Assembly: GCA_902789835.1 (NCBI GenBank)
Contig: CADAPN010000064.1
Span: forward strand, 1 to 13,357
DNA length: 13,357 nt
Source: Oscillospiraceae bacterium
GTDB lineage: Bacteria > Bacillota_A > Clostridia > Oscillospirales > Oscillospiraceae
Reading direction: 5' to 3'
Shown here: piece by piece, positions 1 through 7,809 of the stretch
Position numbering within the stretch: the first letter of the stretch is position 1
How the letters are laid out: each line of letters begins with the position of its first letter
The notes under the pieces: model-generated
What the model was told of the DNA's origin: nothing
Seen by the model: the letters and a program-made list of their open reading frames with translations, nothing else
The model's database searches: none
Position numbers and translations under genes: made by a program

Positions 1-185
1 TCCGGCGACGGGTACAGCCTGTACGGCACAGCCTCATAGGGCTCGTCCGGGATCACCGTGGCGGCATAACTCTCCACAGGCGCCTGCGCCAGATTCCCGT
101 TGGTGCCCGCAGATCCATTGCCGCAGGCTGTCAGGAGCAGCGCCATCATCAGAAGGAGAGGAAACCAATATCGCTGTTTATGCAT
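1..185 (-). CDS. Lipoprotein, N-terminal part (runs off left edge)
   Basis: The minus-strand frame opens at ATG 185 with MHKQRYW, a hydrophobic stretch (PLLLMMALLL) and the lipobox LTAC-G, so Cys21 would be lipidated and the protein anchored outside the membrane. About 61 residues are visible before the window ends. After the lipobox comes a Gly/Asn/Ala-rich linker, then a segment rich in Pro and Tyr. An AAAGG ribosome site lies about 9 bases before the start. The frame is open to the edge and too short for the ORF list supplied with many callers. Function cannot be told from this part: a substrate-binding lipoprotein is likely but not shown. It has its own 155-base upstream gap from the metallophosphoesterase gene, so it may be a separate transcription unit. 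Confidence 0.75.
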   Translation of the reverse strand, partial: MHKQRYWFPLLLMMALLLTACGNGSAGTNGNLAQAPVESYAATVIPDEPYEAVPYRLYPSP

Positions 186-340
186 CGTACACACACCTTT
201 CTCGGTCAGCAGATCAAACATGGATCAGAAAAAAGGAATTGTATTGAAAATAAGGACAGGTCCTCTCTGCAAACGTCACAAAAACTGCCGCTGTCGGTTC
301 CGGCGTCCGCGGCTTTCCGCGCATAAGCAGACTTGGCAGA
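186..340. other. Intergenic gap, possible promoter for the lipoprotein gene
   Basis: This stretch lies between the phosphoesterase stop and the lipoprotein start, both on the minus strand. On the minus strand a TACAAT hexamer (plus 238-243) could be a -10 box for the lipoprotein, but no good -35 is seen at 16-18 bases. A small inverted repeat AGGAC-AG-GTCCT (253-264) sits just upstream of it and could be an operator. A short hairpin CGCGG-CTTT-CCGCG (308-321) follows the phosphoesterase gene but lacks a U tract. Confidence 0.3.
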
Positions 341-946
341 CTATCGCTCCTGCTTCGGATCATACTCAATCACACAATGATCGCAGGCATTGATCACGGT
401 GGTTTTCCCGTAACTGTTTTTCTGGGGGATTGAGATTCCATACTCCCGGTGAATGTGTCCATGAACGAAATAGCGCGGCTCATACTTCTCCAGCAAATTC
501 AGGAAGCAGGAAAAGCCTCGGTGCGGCAGATCATCCAGATCATGGACACCTCTTGCCGGCGCATGAGTCACCAGAATGTCGATTCCCTTATATCTCCACA
601 GGCTGAACCAGAGACGCCGTATTCTGCGGCGCATGTCCCGCTCCGTGTACATGTACTTCCCCGGCCGATAGCGGTAAGAGCCGCCGAGTCCCAGAATACG
701 CAGGCCCTGACATACAACGAGCTTATCGTCGATACACACGCAGCCTTCCGGCTCCCGTGAATAGCCCTCGTCATGATTGCCATGGACATAGTACAGCGGA
801 CAGCCCGCCATCGTCACCAGAAATTCCAGATAGGCAGGCTTCAGATCCCCGCAGGCCAGGATCAGGTCGAAGCCCTTCAGCTTTCCGGCACTGTAAAACC
901 GATAATAATAATTTGACTCTACATCGGATACGGCCAGAATCCTCAT
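341..946 (-). CDS. Metallophosphoesterase (calcineurin-like fold)
   Basis: This 201-aa protein is a cytoplasmic metal-dependent phosphoesterase with no signal peptide. The motifs appear in order: SDVES (residues 7-11), CGDLKPAYLEF (32-42), GNHDE (56-60), VTHAP (126-130) and HGHIH (162-166). These correspond to the five metal-binding blocks of the superfamily. Block I reads D-x-E where most members have D-x-H; as far as I recall this is a trait of a clostridial subfamily, so it is not obviously a defect. The substrate is unknown; phosphodiesters or small nucleotides are typical for the fold. ATGA at 943-946 joins its start to the stop of the upstream ParB-like/BMP gene, so the two are probably translationally coupled and work together. 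Confidence 0.88.
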   Translation of the reverse strand: MRILAVSDVESNYYYRFYSAGKLKGFDLILACGDLKPAYLEFLVTMAGCPLYYVHGNHDEGYSREPEGCVCIDDKLVVCQGLRILGLGGSYRYRPGKYMYTERDMRRRIRRLWFSLWRYKGIDILVTHAPARGVHDLDDLPHRGFSCFLNLLEKYEPRYFVHGHIHREYGISIPQKNSYGKTTVINACDHCVIEYDPKQER

Positions 947-2871
947 GCTTCTTTCCCCGCCTTTTCCGTCGCTGCGGTGACGCCCGAAGTATCGACTGTT
1001 GCCTGCGCGAGGGGGGTGAGCTCCGTATAGGCCGGGATGCTGCCAACCACGTTTTCAACGAGATAGTCCATCCCCGCGATCTGTTCCTGGTTCAGCATCC
1101 CCTGCTGCTGTCCGATGGTCTCACCGCCCTGTATACAAATGGGCGTGAGGAAGGGACTGCATACTTCACGGACGATGCTCTCCTTCAGAAAGTCCGCAAG
1201 GTGCCGTGTCCCGTTTGTAAGCGTCTCGGAAAAGCTCACATCCACAACACCGGCGGACATGCCCCAATAGTAATTGAGCGCCTTGCTGCTGCTCTCGTAC
1301 TCATCCTGCACGGTTTTGCTGAAAAACTGGCGCAGGATTTTTTCATAGTATACGCCCCATTTCCAGCTCGGTGCGGCAAGCAGCTCTCTGTCCTCGCCGC
1401 GGATATATGTCAGGCCGAAGCTGCTGCGTTTTCCGCGGGACAGGCTTGCGGTATCCTGACAGGAAATGAGATGGATACCTTCTTTGATCAGCTTTTCTTC
1501 AGCTTCCTTCGGCCCCTTTACGCTCGACCACTCCAGAAAAACCTGCGCACGGGGATTGGTCATCTGCGCGCCGAGGGCGAAGGCGTTGATCCCGGCGATC
1601 TGCCCGAAAATGGGATAGTCGCAGATATAGCCCAGCCTTCCGCTTTCGGTGAGTGAGCCCGCGACGGCACCAATAATAAACTTGGCCTCGTACATTCTGG
1701 CATAATAGGAGCGGATATAGCGGTGGGACTGATTAAGGGAGCAGTTCATGATGACAAGCTCCGGATGTGTGATGGCGGCATGGAGGCTCGCCTGCTGCAA
1801 ACGCGGCGAGGTGGTGAAGATCAGCCTGTTTCCGTCCGCGGCTGCCTGCTCGATGACCTGGAGCGGATCGCCCTGCATGCAGTTCGTGTAGGCTGTTGTC
1901 TGGAGCCTGTCTTCAAAAACACGCTGCACGTGGACGCGGCCCAGCTCATGGCCCAGCACCCAGCCGGAGCGCCCGGGCTCCCCGTCATACAGGAAGGCGG
2001 CCTTCAAAACGGATGAACTGCCCGGCAGAAGTCTGGTAAGCAGACCGGGCTTTCTCTCTTCGGACGGCTCTGTCTTGAGCTCAATGGTGCTCTCTTCCTG
2101 GCGGAGCCTGAGTTCCTCCCACATGCTGGCAAGGTTCTTTTTGATTTCCGTGCTCGAGGCCGCACACAGCGAATCATAGCCGAAGACCTGGATATAACTC
2201 AGCAGCGCGTCTCCCGCGGTCGTCCTGAGCTTGTCGCCCCCGCTTGAGCGGTACACCTTGCAAAAATAGTAATAGGCCGCGGAAAAACGCCGACGTTCCT
2301 CCTCGGTCCAGGTCTCATCCGGCTGCTTGCCCAGCGCCTGCTGCAGCGCGCCATAACTCTCGGCGTGTGTAAATTCGAGGAAATTTACCCTGCTGCATTT
2401 ATAGAAGGCGACATAGGCATAGTAATTCTCCGTCTCAGGGCTTCGTTCCGGCAGGACACGGATCACGTGAGCCGGGATGCTCGGCGCGTCAAAGAATTTC
2501 AGGACGCTTACGCGCTTGTTGCCCTCCTCCACATAATAGCGGTGCATATACTCATAGGCTTTGATCGGATCACGGATTCCTTCTGACAGGTGCGCCTCAC
2601 ACAGGCGCTCCCATTTCTGGGCAAATTCAGAGCTTTCGGGCGCGACAGGCATAAAGTTCGGCGCGAAGGTATTCACTCGTCCCCTGGTTTTGGTGCCGAC
2701 GATCCATTCTGTCGGGATCTGTTCGATCCCGAGGTCGCTCCCCTTGAGTACCTGCTCCGGAGTGACGATATCATCCAGCACCGGCAGACACGCCGAGCGT
2801 CCCCCGGCCACGCAGGCGCGGTATTCCCTCTGCCCCAGCTTCTGTGCTTCCTTGTAGTATTGTTCAGCCAT
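943..2871 (-). CDS. ParB-like domain fused to BMP/PnrA-type ligand-binding domain, cytoplasmic
   Basis: The 642-aa protein has no signal peptide or lipobox: it begins MAEQYYKEAQKLGQREYRA. Residues about 100-140 (DPIKAYEYMHRYYVEEGNKRVSV...) resemble the ParB/sulfiredoxin-like fold with its EGNKR-type box. Residues about 200-265 are a helical linker. From about 288 (KAAFLYDGEPGRSGW) to about 585 the protein looks like the BMP/PnrA family of nucleoside- or purine-binding proteins, with an IFTTSP segment at 351-356, an MNCS segment at 375-378 and a FIIGAVAGSLTESGRLGYICDYP segment around 398-420. BMP proteins are normally exported lipoproteins of ABC importers; here the export signal is absent, so a cytosolic sensor of a nucleoside-like ligand is more likely. 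The start is supported by GGGAG 7 bases upstream. It is followed by the coupled phosphoesterase. Ligand and action are unknown. Confidence 0.8.
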   Translation of the reverse strand: MAEQYYKEAQKLGQREYRACVAGGRSACLPVLDDIVTPEQVLKGSDLGIEQIPTEWIVGTKTRGRVNTFAPNFMPVAPESSEFAQKWERLCEAHLSEGIRDPIKAYEYMHRYYVEEGNKRVSVLKFFDAPSIPAHVIRVLPERSPETENYYAYVAFYKCSRVNFLEFTHAESYGALQQALGKQPDETWTEEERRRFSAAYYYFCKVYRSSGGDKLRTTAGDALLSYIQVFGYDSLCAASSTEIKKNLASMWEELRLRQEESTIELKTEPSEERKPGLLTRLLPGSSSVLKAAFLYDGEPGRSGWVLGHELGRVHVQRVFEDRLQTTAYTNCMQGDPLQVIEQAAADGNRLIFTTSPRLQQASLHAAITHPELVIMNCSLNQSHRYIRSYYARMYEAKFIIGAVAGSLTESGRLGYICDYPIFGQIAGINAFALGAQMTNPRAQVFLEWSSVKGPKEAEEKLIKEGIHLISCQDTASLSRGKRSSFGLTYIRGEDRELLAAPSWKWGVYYEKILRQFFSKTVQDEYESSSKALNYYWGMSAGVVDVSFSETLTNGTRHLADFLKESIVREVCSPFLTPICIQGGETIGQQQGMLNQEQIAGMDYLVENVVGSIPAYTELTPLAQATVDTSGVTAATEKAGKEA

Positions 2872-2888
2872 TGGTTACTCCCAAACGC

Positions 2889-2920
2889 GGCACAGCGGTC
2901 CCGAACGGGGCCGCTGTGCC
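2889..2920 (-). terminator. Strong hairpin between the ATPase and ParB/BMP genes
   Basis: Perfect 10-base arms GGCACAGCGG (2889-2898) and CCGCTGTGCC (2911-2920) continue inward through CCCG/CGGG, giving a nearly unbroken stem of about 15 pairs. On the minus strand it follows the ATPase gene and precedes the ribosome site of the next gene. There is no clear U tract after it (GCGTTTGGG), so it may only weaken read-through or protect an mRNA end. Confidence 0.5.
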
Positions 2921-2943
2921 ATATGAATTATGAAAAAGGCAAA

Positions 2944-4103
2944 TCAGAACTCGAGGTTCTTGTCGGTCTCCTTGGAGAAGACGTGAGCCACTCTGCCGCC
3001 GAAGGTGAAGTGGACGGTATCGCCCAGCTTGTAGTTGCCCTTCATGTCGATGGTGGGGACGATGATGATGACGTCACGGCCGCCCGCGTTGACATGCAGG
3101 TGCACGGAGGAGCCCATCATTTCGGCGACCTCAACCTTGGCGCTGATGCCTGCGTCGGCAACGTCGGTATGCTCGGGGCGGACGCCCAGCGTGATGGGCT
3201 GGGACTGTACGTCATGGGCGGCCAGGCGCGCTTCCTTCTCGGCGTCAAGCTCGGTGCGGTAGCCGCCGACCTCGACGAAGTACTTCTTGCCGTCACGCTT
3301 GAGCTCAGCATCAAAGAAGTTCATAACAGGCATGCCGATGAAGCCCGCGACGAAGAGATTGGCCGGGTGGTCAAAGACCTCCTGGGGAGTTCCGATCTGC
3401 TGGATGTAGCCGTCCTTCATGATGACGATGCGGTCGCCCAGGGTCATGGCCTCGGTCTGGTCATGGGTGACGTACATGAAGGTGGTGTTGATGCGCTGGC
3501 GGAGCTTGATGATCTCGGCGCGCATTTCGTTTCTGAGCTTTGCGTCGAGGTTGCTGAGAGGCTCGTCCATGAGCATGACCTTCGGATCACGCACGATGGC
3601 GCGGCCGATGGCGACGCGCTGGCGCTGGCCGCCGGAGAGTGCCTTGGGCTTGCGCCAAGGATCTCGGCCGCCTCGCGCACCTTCTTGTCGATCACGTCCT
3701 TAGGCTCCTTGCGGAGCTTCAGGGAGAAGGCCATGTTTTCATACACGGTCATGTGGGGGTAGAGGGCGTAGTTCTGGAAAACCATGGCGATGTCGCGGTC
3801 CTTGGGGGCCACGTCGTTCATGACCTTACCGTCGATGATGAGCTGGCCGCCGGAGATCTCTTCCAGACCTGCCACCATGCGCAGGGTAGTGGACTTGCCG
3901 CAGCCGGAGGGGCCGACAAGAACGATGAATTCCTTGTCCGCAATGTCCAGGTCAAAGGCCTGCACCGCGACAACACCCTCATCGGTGATCTGGAGGTTTA
4001 CCTTTTTCTTCTCGGGCTCGTCCGCTTTCTTCTTGTTCTTTTTCTGCTCGCCGCTGATGAAGGGGTAGACTTTCTTAATGTTCTTGAGCTGTACAGTCGC
4101 CAT
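2944..4103 (-). pseudogene. msmX: MsmX/UgpC-type sugar ABC transporter ATPase, frameshifted
   Basis: This family supplies ATP-driven power to many CUT1 sugar importers. The N-terminal part (4103 down to about 3655) carries [14 protein letters not shown], a Lys-rich insertion, Walker [10 protein letters not shown] and the Q-loop [19 protein letters not shown]. The C-terminal part, in another frame, carries [18 protein letters not shown], Walker B VMLMDEP, the D-loop SNLDAKLR, the H-loop THDQTEA and the regulatory OB-like domain ending KNLEF. The break falls after VREAAEILG: family members have about 7-8 residues between ILG and KPKALSGG, while here only two bases remain, consistent with a deletion of roughly 19 or 22 bases. 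Translation from ATG 4103 would continue in the wrong frame to 3444, giving about 219 residues without signature or Walker B. The start is supported by GGAG 9 bases upstream. The rest of the sequence is not degraded, so the event is recent or an assembly error. Confidence 0.85.
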
Positions 4104-4452
4104 GCTTTCTGACTCCGGACACATGGCCTCCGCCTGATGTGCCCTCACGGGGACTTACGTCTCCCGCATTACGACAGGTCTCCACACTGCCGCAGCCCGA
4201 GCCGGGGCTTTTTACTCCTCCTTTTTTCATGTACGGTTGACCATTATGTGGAGTGGCCAGCCGCCATGGAAATTACAATCAATTGCGAACAGCGTTCGCA
4301 ATTGAGGTGCTCGCGCTCATCGCACACGGCGGTGCGTGACACGCCGTGTTTGGTCGGCGCGAGGCCTCGCTAAGCTCGGCTTAAGGTGTTTTTGCCGAAG
4401 CGAAGCTCCGTCAAAAACGATTTCATAAATCTAACTATGTAGCCCTGTAAAT
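4104..4452. other. Non-coding gap between the GH32 and ATPase genes
   Basis: I see no credible gene here. The right part (4279-4418) is a run of inverted repeats, described separately. The left part (4104-4240) would be the leader of the ATPase gene if it has its own promoter; it holds a small hairpin AGCCC-GAGCCG-GGGCT followed by TTTTA on the plus strand (4194-4213). No convincing promoter was found in the minus direction: CATAAT near 4244-4249 is a possible -10 but lacks a spaced -35. Confidence 0.45.
4279..4418. repeat. Cluster of five inverted repeats
   Basis: The units, in order, are TCAATTGCGAAC/GTTCGCAATTGA with a 3-base loop (4279-4305, perfect 12-base arms); ACACGGCG/CGCCGTGT (4324-4331 and 4342-4349); the perfect palindrome GCGAGGCCTCGC (4359-4370); TAAGC-TCG-GCTTA (4371-4383); and GTTTTTG/CAAAAAC (4388-4394 and 4412-4418) with further inner pairing. 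They follow the GH32 stop on the minus strand. The last unit could act as a terminator for that operon, since its minus strand has a T-rich arm, but the whole cluster exceeds what one terminator needs. Confidence 0.6.
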
Positions 4453-5934
4453 TTACTTGATCTCCAAATCGTATTTCTCCACATCGACGAGCACGCTCCC
4501 GTCGGAGGAAAAGCTCACTGCACCGGCGGTTTCCGGCGTATAGAGGACGAAGGACGCCGCCTGCTCGCCGTCGTTCACGAAGAGTTCGAGGCTGTAGCGG
4601 TCCATAATCACGCGCAGCTTCAAGACTCCGTTTTTTACGCTTACCGGGAATTCCCGGACGTTCACGATGTCGTGCGGGAAGCCGCTGTGGGTCCGGTCCA
4701 CCTTGATGGTGTTGGTGTCCGGGCGGTAGCGGATCAGCGTGAAATGTTCGCCGTCGCGGGCCACGTAGAGGCGGAACCACTTGTACATGCTGTTCTCGTT
4801 GCCGGGGCGGACGGTAACGGTCATGTCGGTGCATCTGCCGGAGATACCGCGCAGGCTGGTTTCGCCGTTGATGAGCACATTGTAATAGTCGATGCGCACG
4901 CCGCGGTACTGCTCCAGTTCGCGTACGGGGTTCTGGTACAGACGTCCGTTTTTCACGCTCAGCTCCCGCGGGAGGGTCATCTGCCCCATGAAGCGCAGCT
5001 CCATCTGCTTGCAGGTGGAAGTTTCCCAGTTCTGCATCCAGGCGATCATCACACGCCGTCCGTCCTCGGTCAGCAGGGTCTGGGGAGCGTAGAAGTCGAG
5101 ACCGTAGTCGATGGCCTGCACAGACTGGCGCATCAAATGGCAGGTCTTTTGATCAAAGCTGCCGATCAGGCAGACGTTGGCGTTGCCGGGATGAAACTCC
5201 AGACCGATGGCGTCCATCTCCTGCGGGGAGACCAGCAGCACCTCCTTGCCGTCGAGCGGGAAAAAGTCCGGACATTCCCACATACGTCCGTACTGATTGT
5301 GGCAGGAGGACACGACGCTCACAAATTCCCAATGCTGTGCGTCGCTGCTCTTAAACAGCAGAATCTCACCGCTGCCGTCTCTGCTCCGGTTGCCCATCAC
5401 GGCATAAAAGGCCTCGCCCTCGCGCCAGATTTTCGGGTCGCGGAAATCGTGAACGCTGTTGCCTTCGGGAACCATCGCGCCGTCAATGACCGGGTTGCAG
5501 GGCTGCTTTCTGTAATCCACGCCGTCGCCGATCGCGATGCACTGGGTCTGGAAGGACTCAATGGATCCGTCGCGTCGGCGCACATTGCGCACACCTGTGT
5601 ACATCAGCAGATGACGCCCGTCGGGCAGTTCCACCGCGCCGCCGGAGAAGCAGCCGTCCCGGTCATAGTCGGAATCCGGAGCCAGTGCCGCGGGCAGACG
5701 CTCCCAGCGGATAAAGTCGCGGGTCTTTACATGGCCCCAGTGCATGGGACCCCATTTGGTATCGTAGGGGTAGTATTGAAAAAACAGATGGTACTCGCCC
5801 TTGTACGGAGCGAAGCCGTTGGGATCGTTGATCCAGCCGATACCGCCGGTCACATGGAAGTGGGGCAGCTCGGAACGGGTATAGGGCAGATATTTGGCTT
5901 CAAAATCACGGGCGCGTTGTAAGGCTTTGCTCAT
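4453..5934 (-). CDS. Glycoside hydrolase family 32 (sucrose/fructo-oligosaccharide hydrolase), cytoplasmic
   Basis: This 493-aa enzyme cleaves beta-fructosidic bonds in sucrose, sucrose-6-phosphate or short fructans. The five-bladed propeller motifs are all present: WINDPNG with nucleophile Asp37, FQYYP (52-56), MHWGH (64-68), the FSGG block (96-99), RDP (165-167, transition-state stabiliser) and WECPD with acid/base Glu220. A C-terminal beta-sandwich follows from about residue 340 and ends EKYDLEIK. It has no signal peptide, so it works inside the cell on imported sugar. The start is fixed by AGGAGAG 7 bases upstream. It is the last gene of the transporter operon, 128 bases after the binding-protein gene. 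Because the importer is ABC-type rather than PTS, a non-phosphorylated sucrose or fructo-oligosaccharide substrate is more likely than sucrose-6-phosphate; that is inference. Confidence 0.93.
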   Translation of the reverse strand: MSKALQRARDFEAKYLPYTRSELPHFHVTGGIGWINDPNGFAPYKGEYHLFFQYYPYDTKWGPMHWGHVKTRDFIRWERLPAALAPDSDYDRDGCFSGGAVELPDGRHLLMYTGVRNVRRRDGSIESFQTQCIAIGDGVDYRKQPCNPVIDGAMVPEGNSVHDFRDPKIWREGEAFYAVMGNRSRDGSGEILLFKSSDAQHWEFVSVVSSCHNQYGRMWECPDFFPLDGKEVLLVSPQEMDAIGLEFHPGNANVCLIGSFDQKTCHLMRQSVQAIDYGLDFYAPQTLLTEDGRRVMIAWMQNWETSTCKQMELRFMGQMTLPRELSVKNGRLYQNPVRELEQYRGVRIDYYNVLINGETSLRGISGRCTDMTVTVRPGNENSMYKWFRLYVARDGEHFTLIRYRPDTNTIKVDRTHSGFPHDIVNVREFPVSVKNGVLKLRVIMDRYSLELFVNDGEQAASFVLYTPETAGAVSFSSDGSVLVDVEKYDLEIK

Positions 5935-5957
5935 AGTTCACTCTCCTGACTGCATCT

Positions 5958-6029
5958 GGCAGAGAGAAAGGCTCTATGATTGGCATAAAGCCCTTCTCTC
6001 TGCCCGCTCCCACCTCAGTGGGAGTGGGC
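5958..6029 (-). terminator. Two overlapping hairpins between binding protein and GH32 genes
   Basis: Arms at 5958-5972 (GGCAGAGAGAAAGGC) and 5990-6004 match at 14 of 15 positions. A second stem pairs GCCCGCTCCCAC (6002-6013) with GTGGGAGTGGGC (6018-6029), with one non-Watson-Crick position and a 4-base loop. The two stems share bases 6002-6004 and so compete slightly at that point. They lie just after the binding-protein stop (6063) on the minus strand. No good U tract follows either, so partial termination or 3'-end protection of the abundant binding-protein message is the likely role. Confidence 0.55.
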
Positions 6030-6062
6030 AGGGGCAAGGAATAAAGTATGGAAAAGGGAGGC

Positions 6063-7784
6063 TTAATCAGCTGAGAGAACGGAGTCGTCGGACGCGTCTA
6101 CATACTTCTGGAAGATTGCCAGATAGTCAGCCAGCTTGTATGCCTGCAGGTCGCTCTGGAGCTTGTCCCACTCGGCATCGCCGAAGCCGTTCATGATGCC
6201 GTCGGCGCGGGCAGTCTTGATGCACTTGTCAATATCCGCGTTGAGGTTCGACAGGGTCTTGGTGTCGTCAGCGCTCATGAACACGTTCGGGAAGACATAC
6301 TTGGTGTGCATGTCGGGCGTGTAGATGTCCTTGATCCAGTTGAGACGGTACAGTGCGTCATCCGGGCAGGTGACGTATACGCCGTAGTAGCTGTCGAGCA
6401 CGGCAAGAGGTCCGTCAACCATCTCAGCCTCACGCACTTCAACAGGGGAAGCACTGCCGAGAGGTGCATGCTGGAGCATGGGCTCGCCCTTGTCGTTGGT
6501 GCCCATGACGAAGATATCGAACTCGTCATCCTCGCCGTAGGTGCCCCAGTTGTTCTGCGGGGACTGGAGCGGTGCGTACATCTGGTCAAGCCAGGCGCAG
6601 ATCAGGGCAGGATTCTTGGCGTTGGCGGTCACAACAGCGCCGCGGCCGCGGTCAAAGCCGGAGGTATAGGAACCGTTCTGGGGGGTGAGGTTGAGCACGT
6701 CGGCCTTCAGCATGGGCATGGGCTTCCATGCGCCGGTGTTCGCGATAATGTCGGCCATGCTGATTTCAACGATGTTGGCAACGTCCCAGCTGAAGCAGAC
6801 GCCGTAGCGCCCGGACTTGCCCTTGGCAACGTAGGTGGACCACTCCTGGGTGAAAGCGTCGGGGTCGATCAGATTCTCGGTGTAGAGTTTGTGGAGCCAT
6901 TCCACGCCCTTGCGCCAGCCCTCGGTGGTGGCGGTGCAGAGAACCTTCTTGTCGTCGCTGATGACGATATGGCGGCCGGGATCGGGATCGCCGTAGCCTT
7001 CGCCGAAGCCGTTGCAGAGGATGGTGCAGTCCTCGTTGCCGCCGCTGATGATGCAGGACATGGGGATGATGTCGCCGTCAATGCCGAACTCGGCCTTGAT
7101 CTTGTCGGCGTTATCGCGGAAGGCGATCAGCACCTGTTCAAACTCGTCGGTGGTAGTGGGCATCTTTAGGCCGAGGAAGTCGAGCCATGCGACATTGATG
7201 AAGGGCATGTTGCCGATGGTCTGGATGGCGGTCTTGCCGTAGCCGAGCTGCTCGATCCAGGGGAGAGTCCAGATGTGGCCGTTCTCGTCGGTGCACATGG
7301 CGCGGTACTCGGGGGCCTGCTCAAAGACCTTCTGGAGGTTGGGCATGTACTTGTCGATGTACTGCTCGAGGGGGATGATGACGCCCTGCTTGGCATACTT
7401 CAGAATATCAGTATCGCTGAGACCGGCAGGAGAAACAAATTCGGGAAGGGTCTTGATGTTGGCCATCTCAAGTGCGATCTTGTCGGCCCACTGGTCGCCT
7501 TGGATGGTCTTCCAGTTGACATGGACGTTGGTGGCCTCTTCAAGGCGCTTGTAGATCGTGCGGTTGTTGGGCTCAGACTCGGTGCCGGCCGCGTACCGGG
7601 TCAGACCGGAGATCTCGGCCTTCTCGGCCAGGGGGAAGGTGTAGCTTTCCGGGACAGCCTCGGCAGGGGCAGAGGCTGTGCTGTTCGCGGTCTCGGTCTT
7701 TCCCGAGCCGCCGCAGCCGGCCAGCAAGGCTGCCGTCATGGTAAGCACCAGAACGAGAGCGAGAATCTTACGCATTTTGTTCAT
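6063..7784 (-). CDS. Sugar ABC transporter substrate-binding lipoprotein
   Basis: The 573-aa protein starts MNKMRKILALVLVLTMTAALLAGC: a typical lipoprotein signal with LLAGC lipobox, so Cys24 is the mature N-terminus, followed by a Ser/Thr/Ala linker. The remaining sequence fits the large family-1 binding proteins of the LipO/YtcQ type that serve LplB/LplC permeases, for example PLAEKAEISGLTRY near the start of the mature domain, NWKTIQGDQWADKIALEMA, and a C-terminal part with GIMNGFGDAEWDKL. It captures the substrate outside the membrane and hands it to the two permeases encoded just upstream. The adjacent GH32 gene suggests a fructoside ligand. The start is supported by AAAGGAGAA about 8 bases upstream. 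It lies 25 bases after the LplC-type gene. Confidence 0.93.
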   Translation of the reverse strand: MNKMRKILALVLVLTMTAALLAGCGGSGKTETANSTASAPAEAVPESYTFPLAEKAEISGLTRYAAGTESEPNNRTIYKRLEEATNVHVNWKTIQGDQWADKIALEMANIKTLPEFVSPAGLSDTDILKYAKQGVIIPLEQYIDKYMPNLQKVFEQAPEYRAMCTDENGHIWTLPWIEQLGYGKTAIQTIGNMPFINVAWLDFLGLKMPTTTDEFEQVLIAFRDNADKIKAEFGIDGDIIPMSCIISGGNEDCTILCNGFGEGYGDPDPGRHIVISDDKKVLCTATTEGWRKGVEWLHKLYTENLIDPDAFTQEWSTYVAKGKSGRYGVCFSWDVANIVEISMADIIANTGAWKPMPMLKADVLNLTPQNGSYTSGFDRGRGAVVTANAKNPALICAWLDQMYAPLQSPQNNWGTYGEDDEFDIFVMGTNDKGEPMLQHAPLGSASPVEVREAEMVDGPLAVLDSYYGVYVTCPDDALYRLNWIKDIYTPDMHTKYVFPNVFMSADDTKTLSNLNADIDKCIKTARADGIMNGFGDAEWDKLQSDLQAYKLADYLAIFQKYVDASDDSVLSAD

Positions 7785-7809
7785 GGGTATTCTCCTTTAA
7801 TTCAATATT

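Noticed and set aside
3444..3655. Programmed ribosomal frameshift in the ATPase gene
   Set aside because: No slippery heptamer is evident and several conserved residues are missing at the junction, which points to a deletion rather than a shift in reading.
2590..3762. 390-aa plus-strand frame opposite the ATPase and ParB/BMP genes
   Set aside because: It is a shadow of clearly recognisable minus-strand genes and has no recognisable domain.
4199..4241. Group II intron domain V resemblance (GAGCCG ... CATGTACGGTT)
   Set aside because: Only the two ends resemble domain V; the length is wrong, the stem does not pair well and no intron protein or other domains are present.
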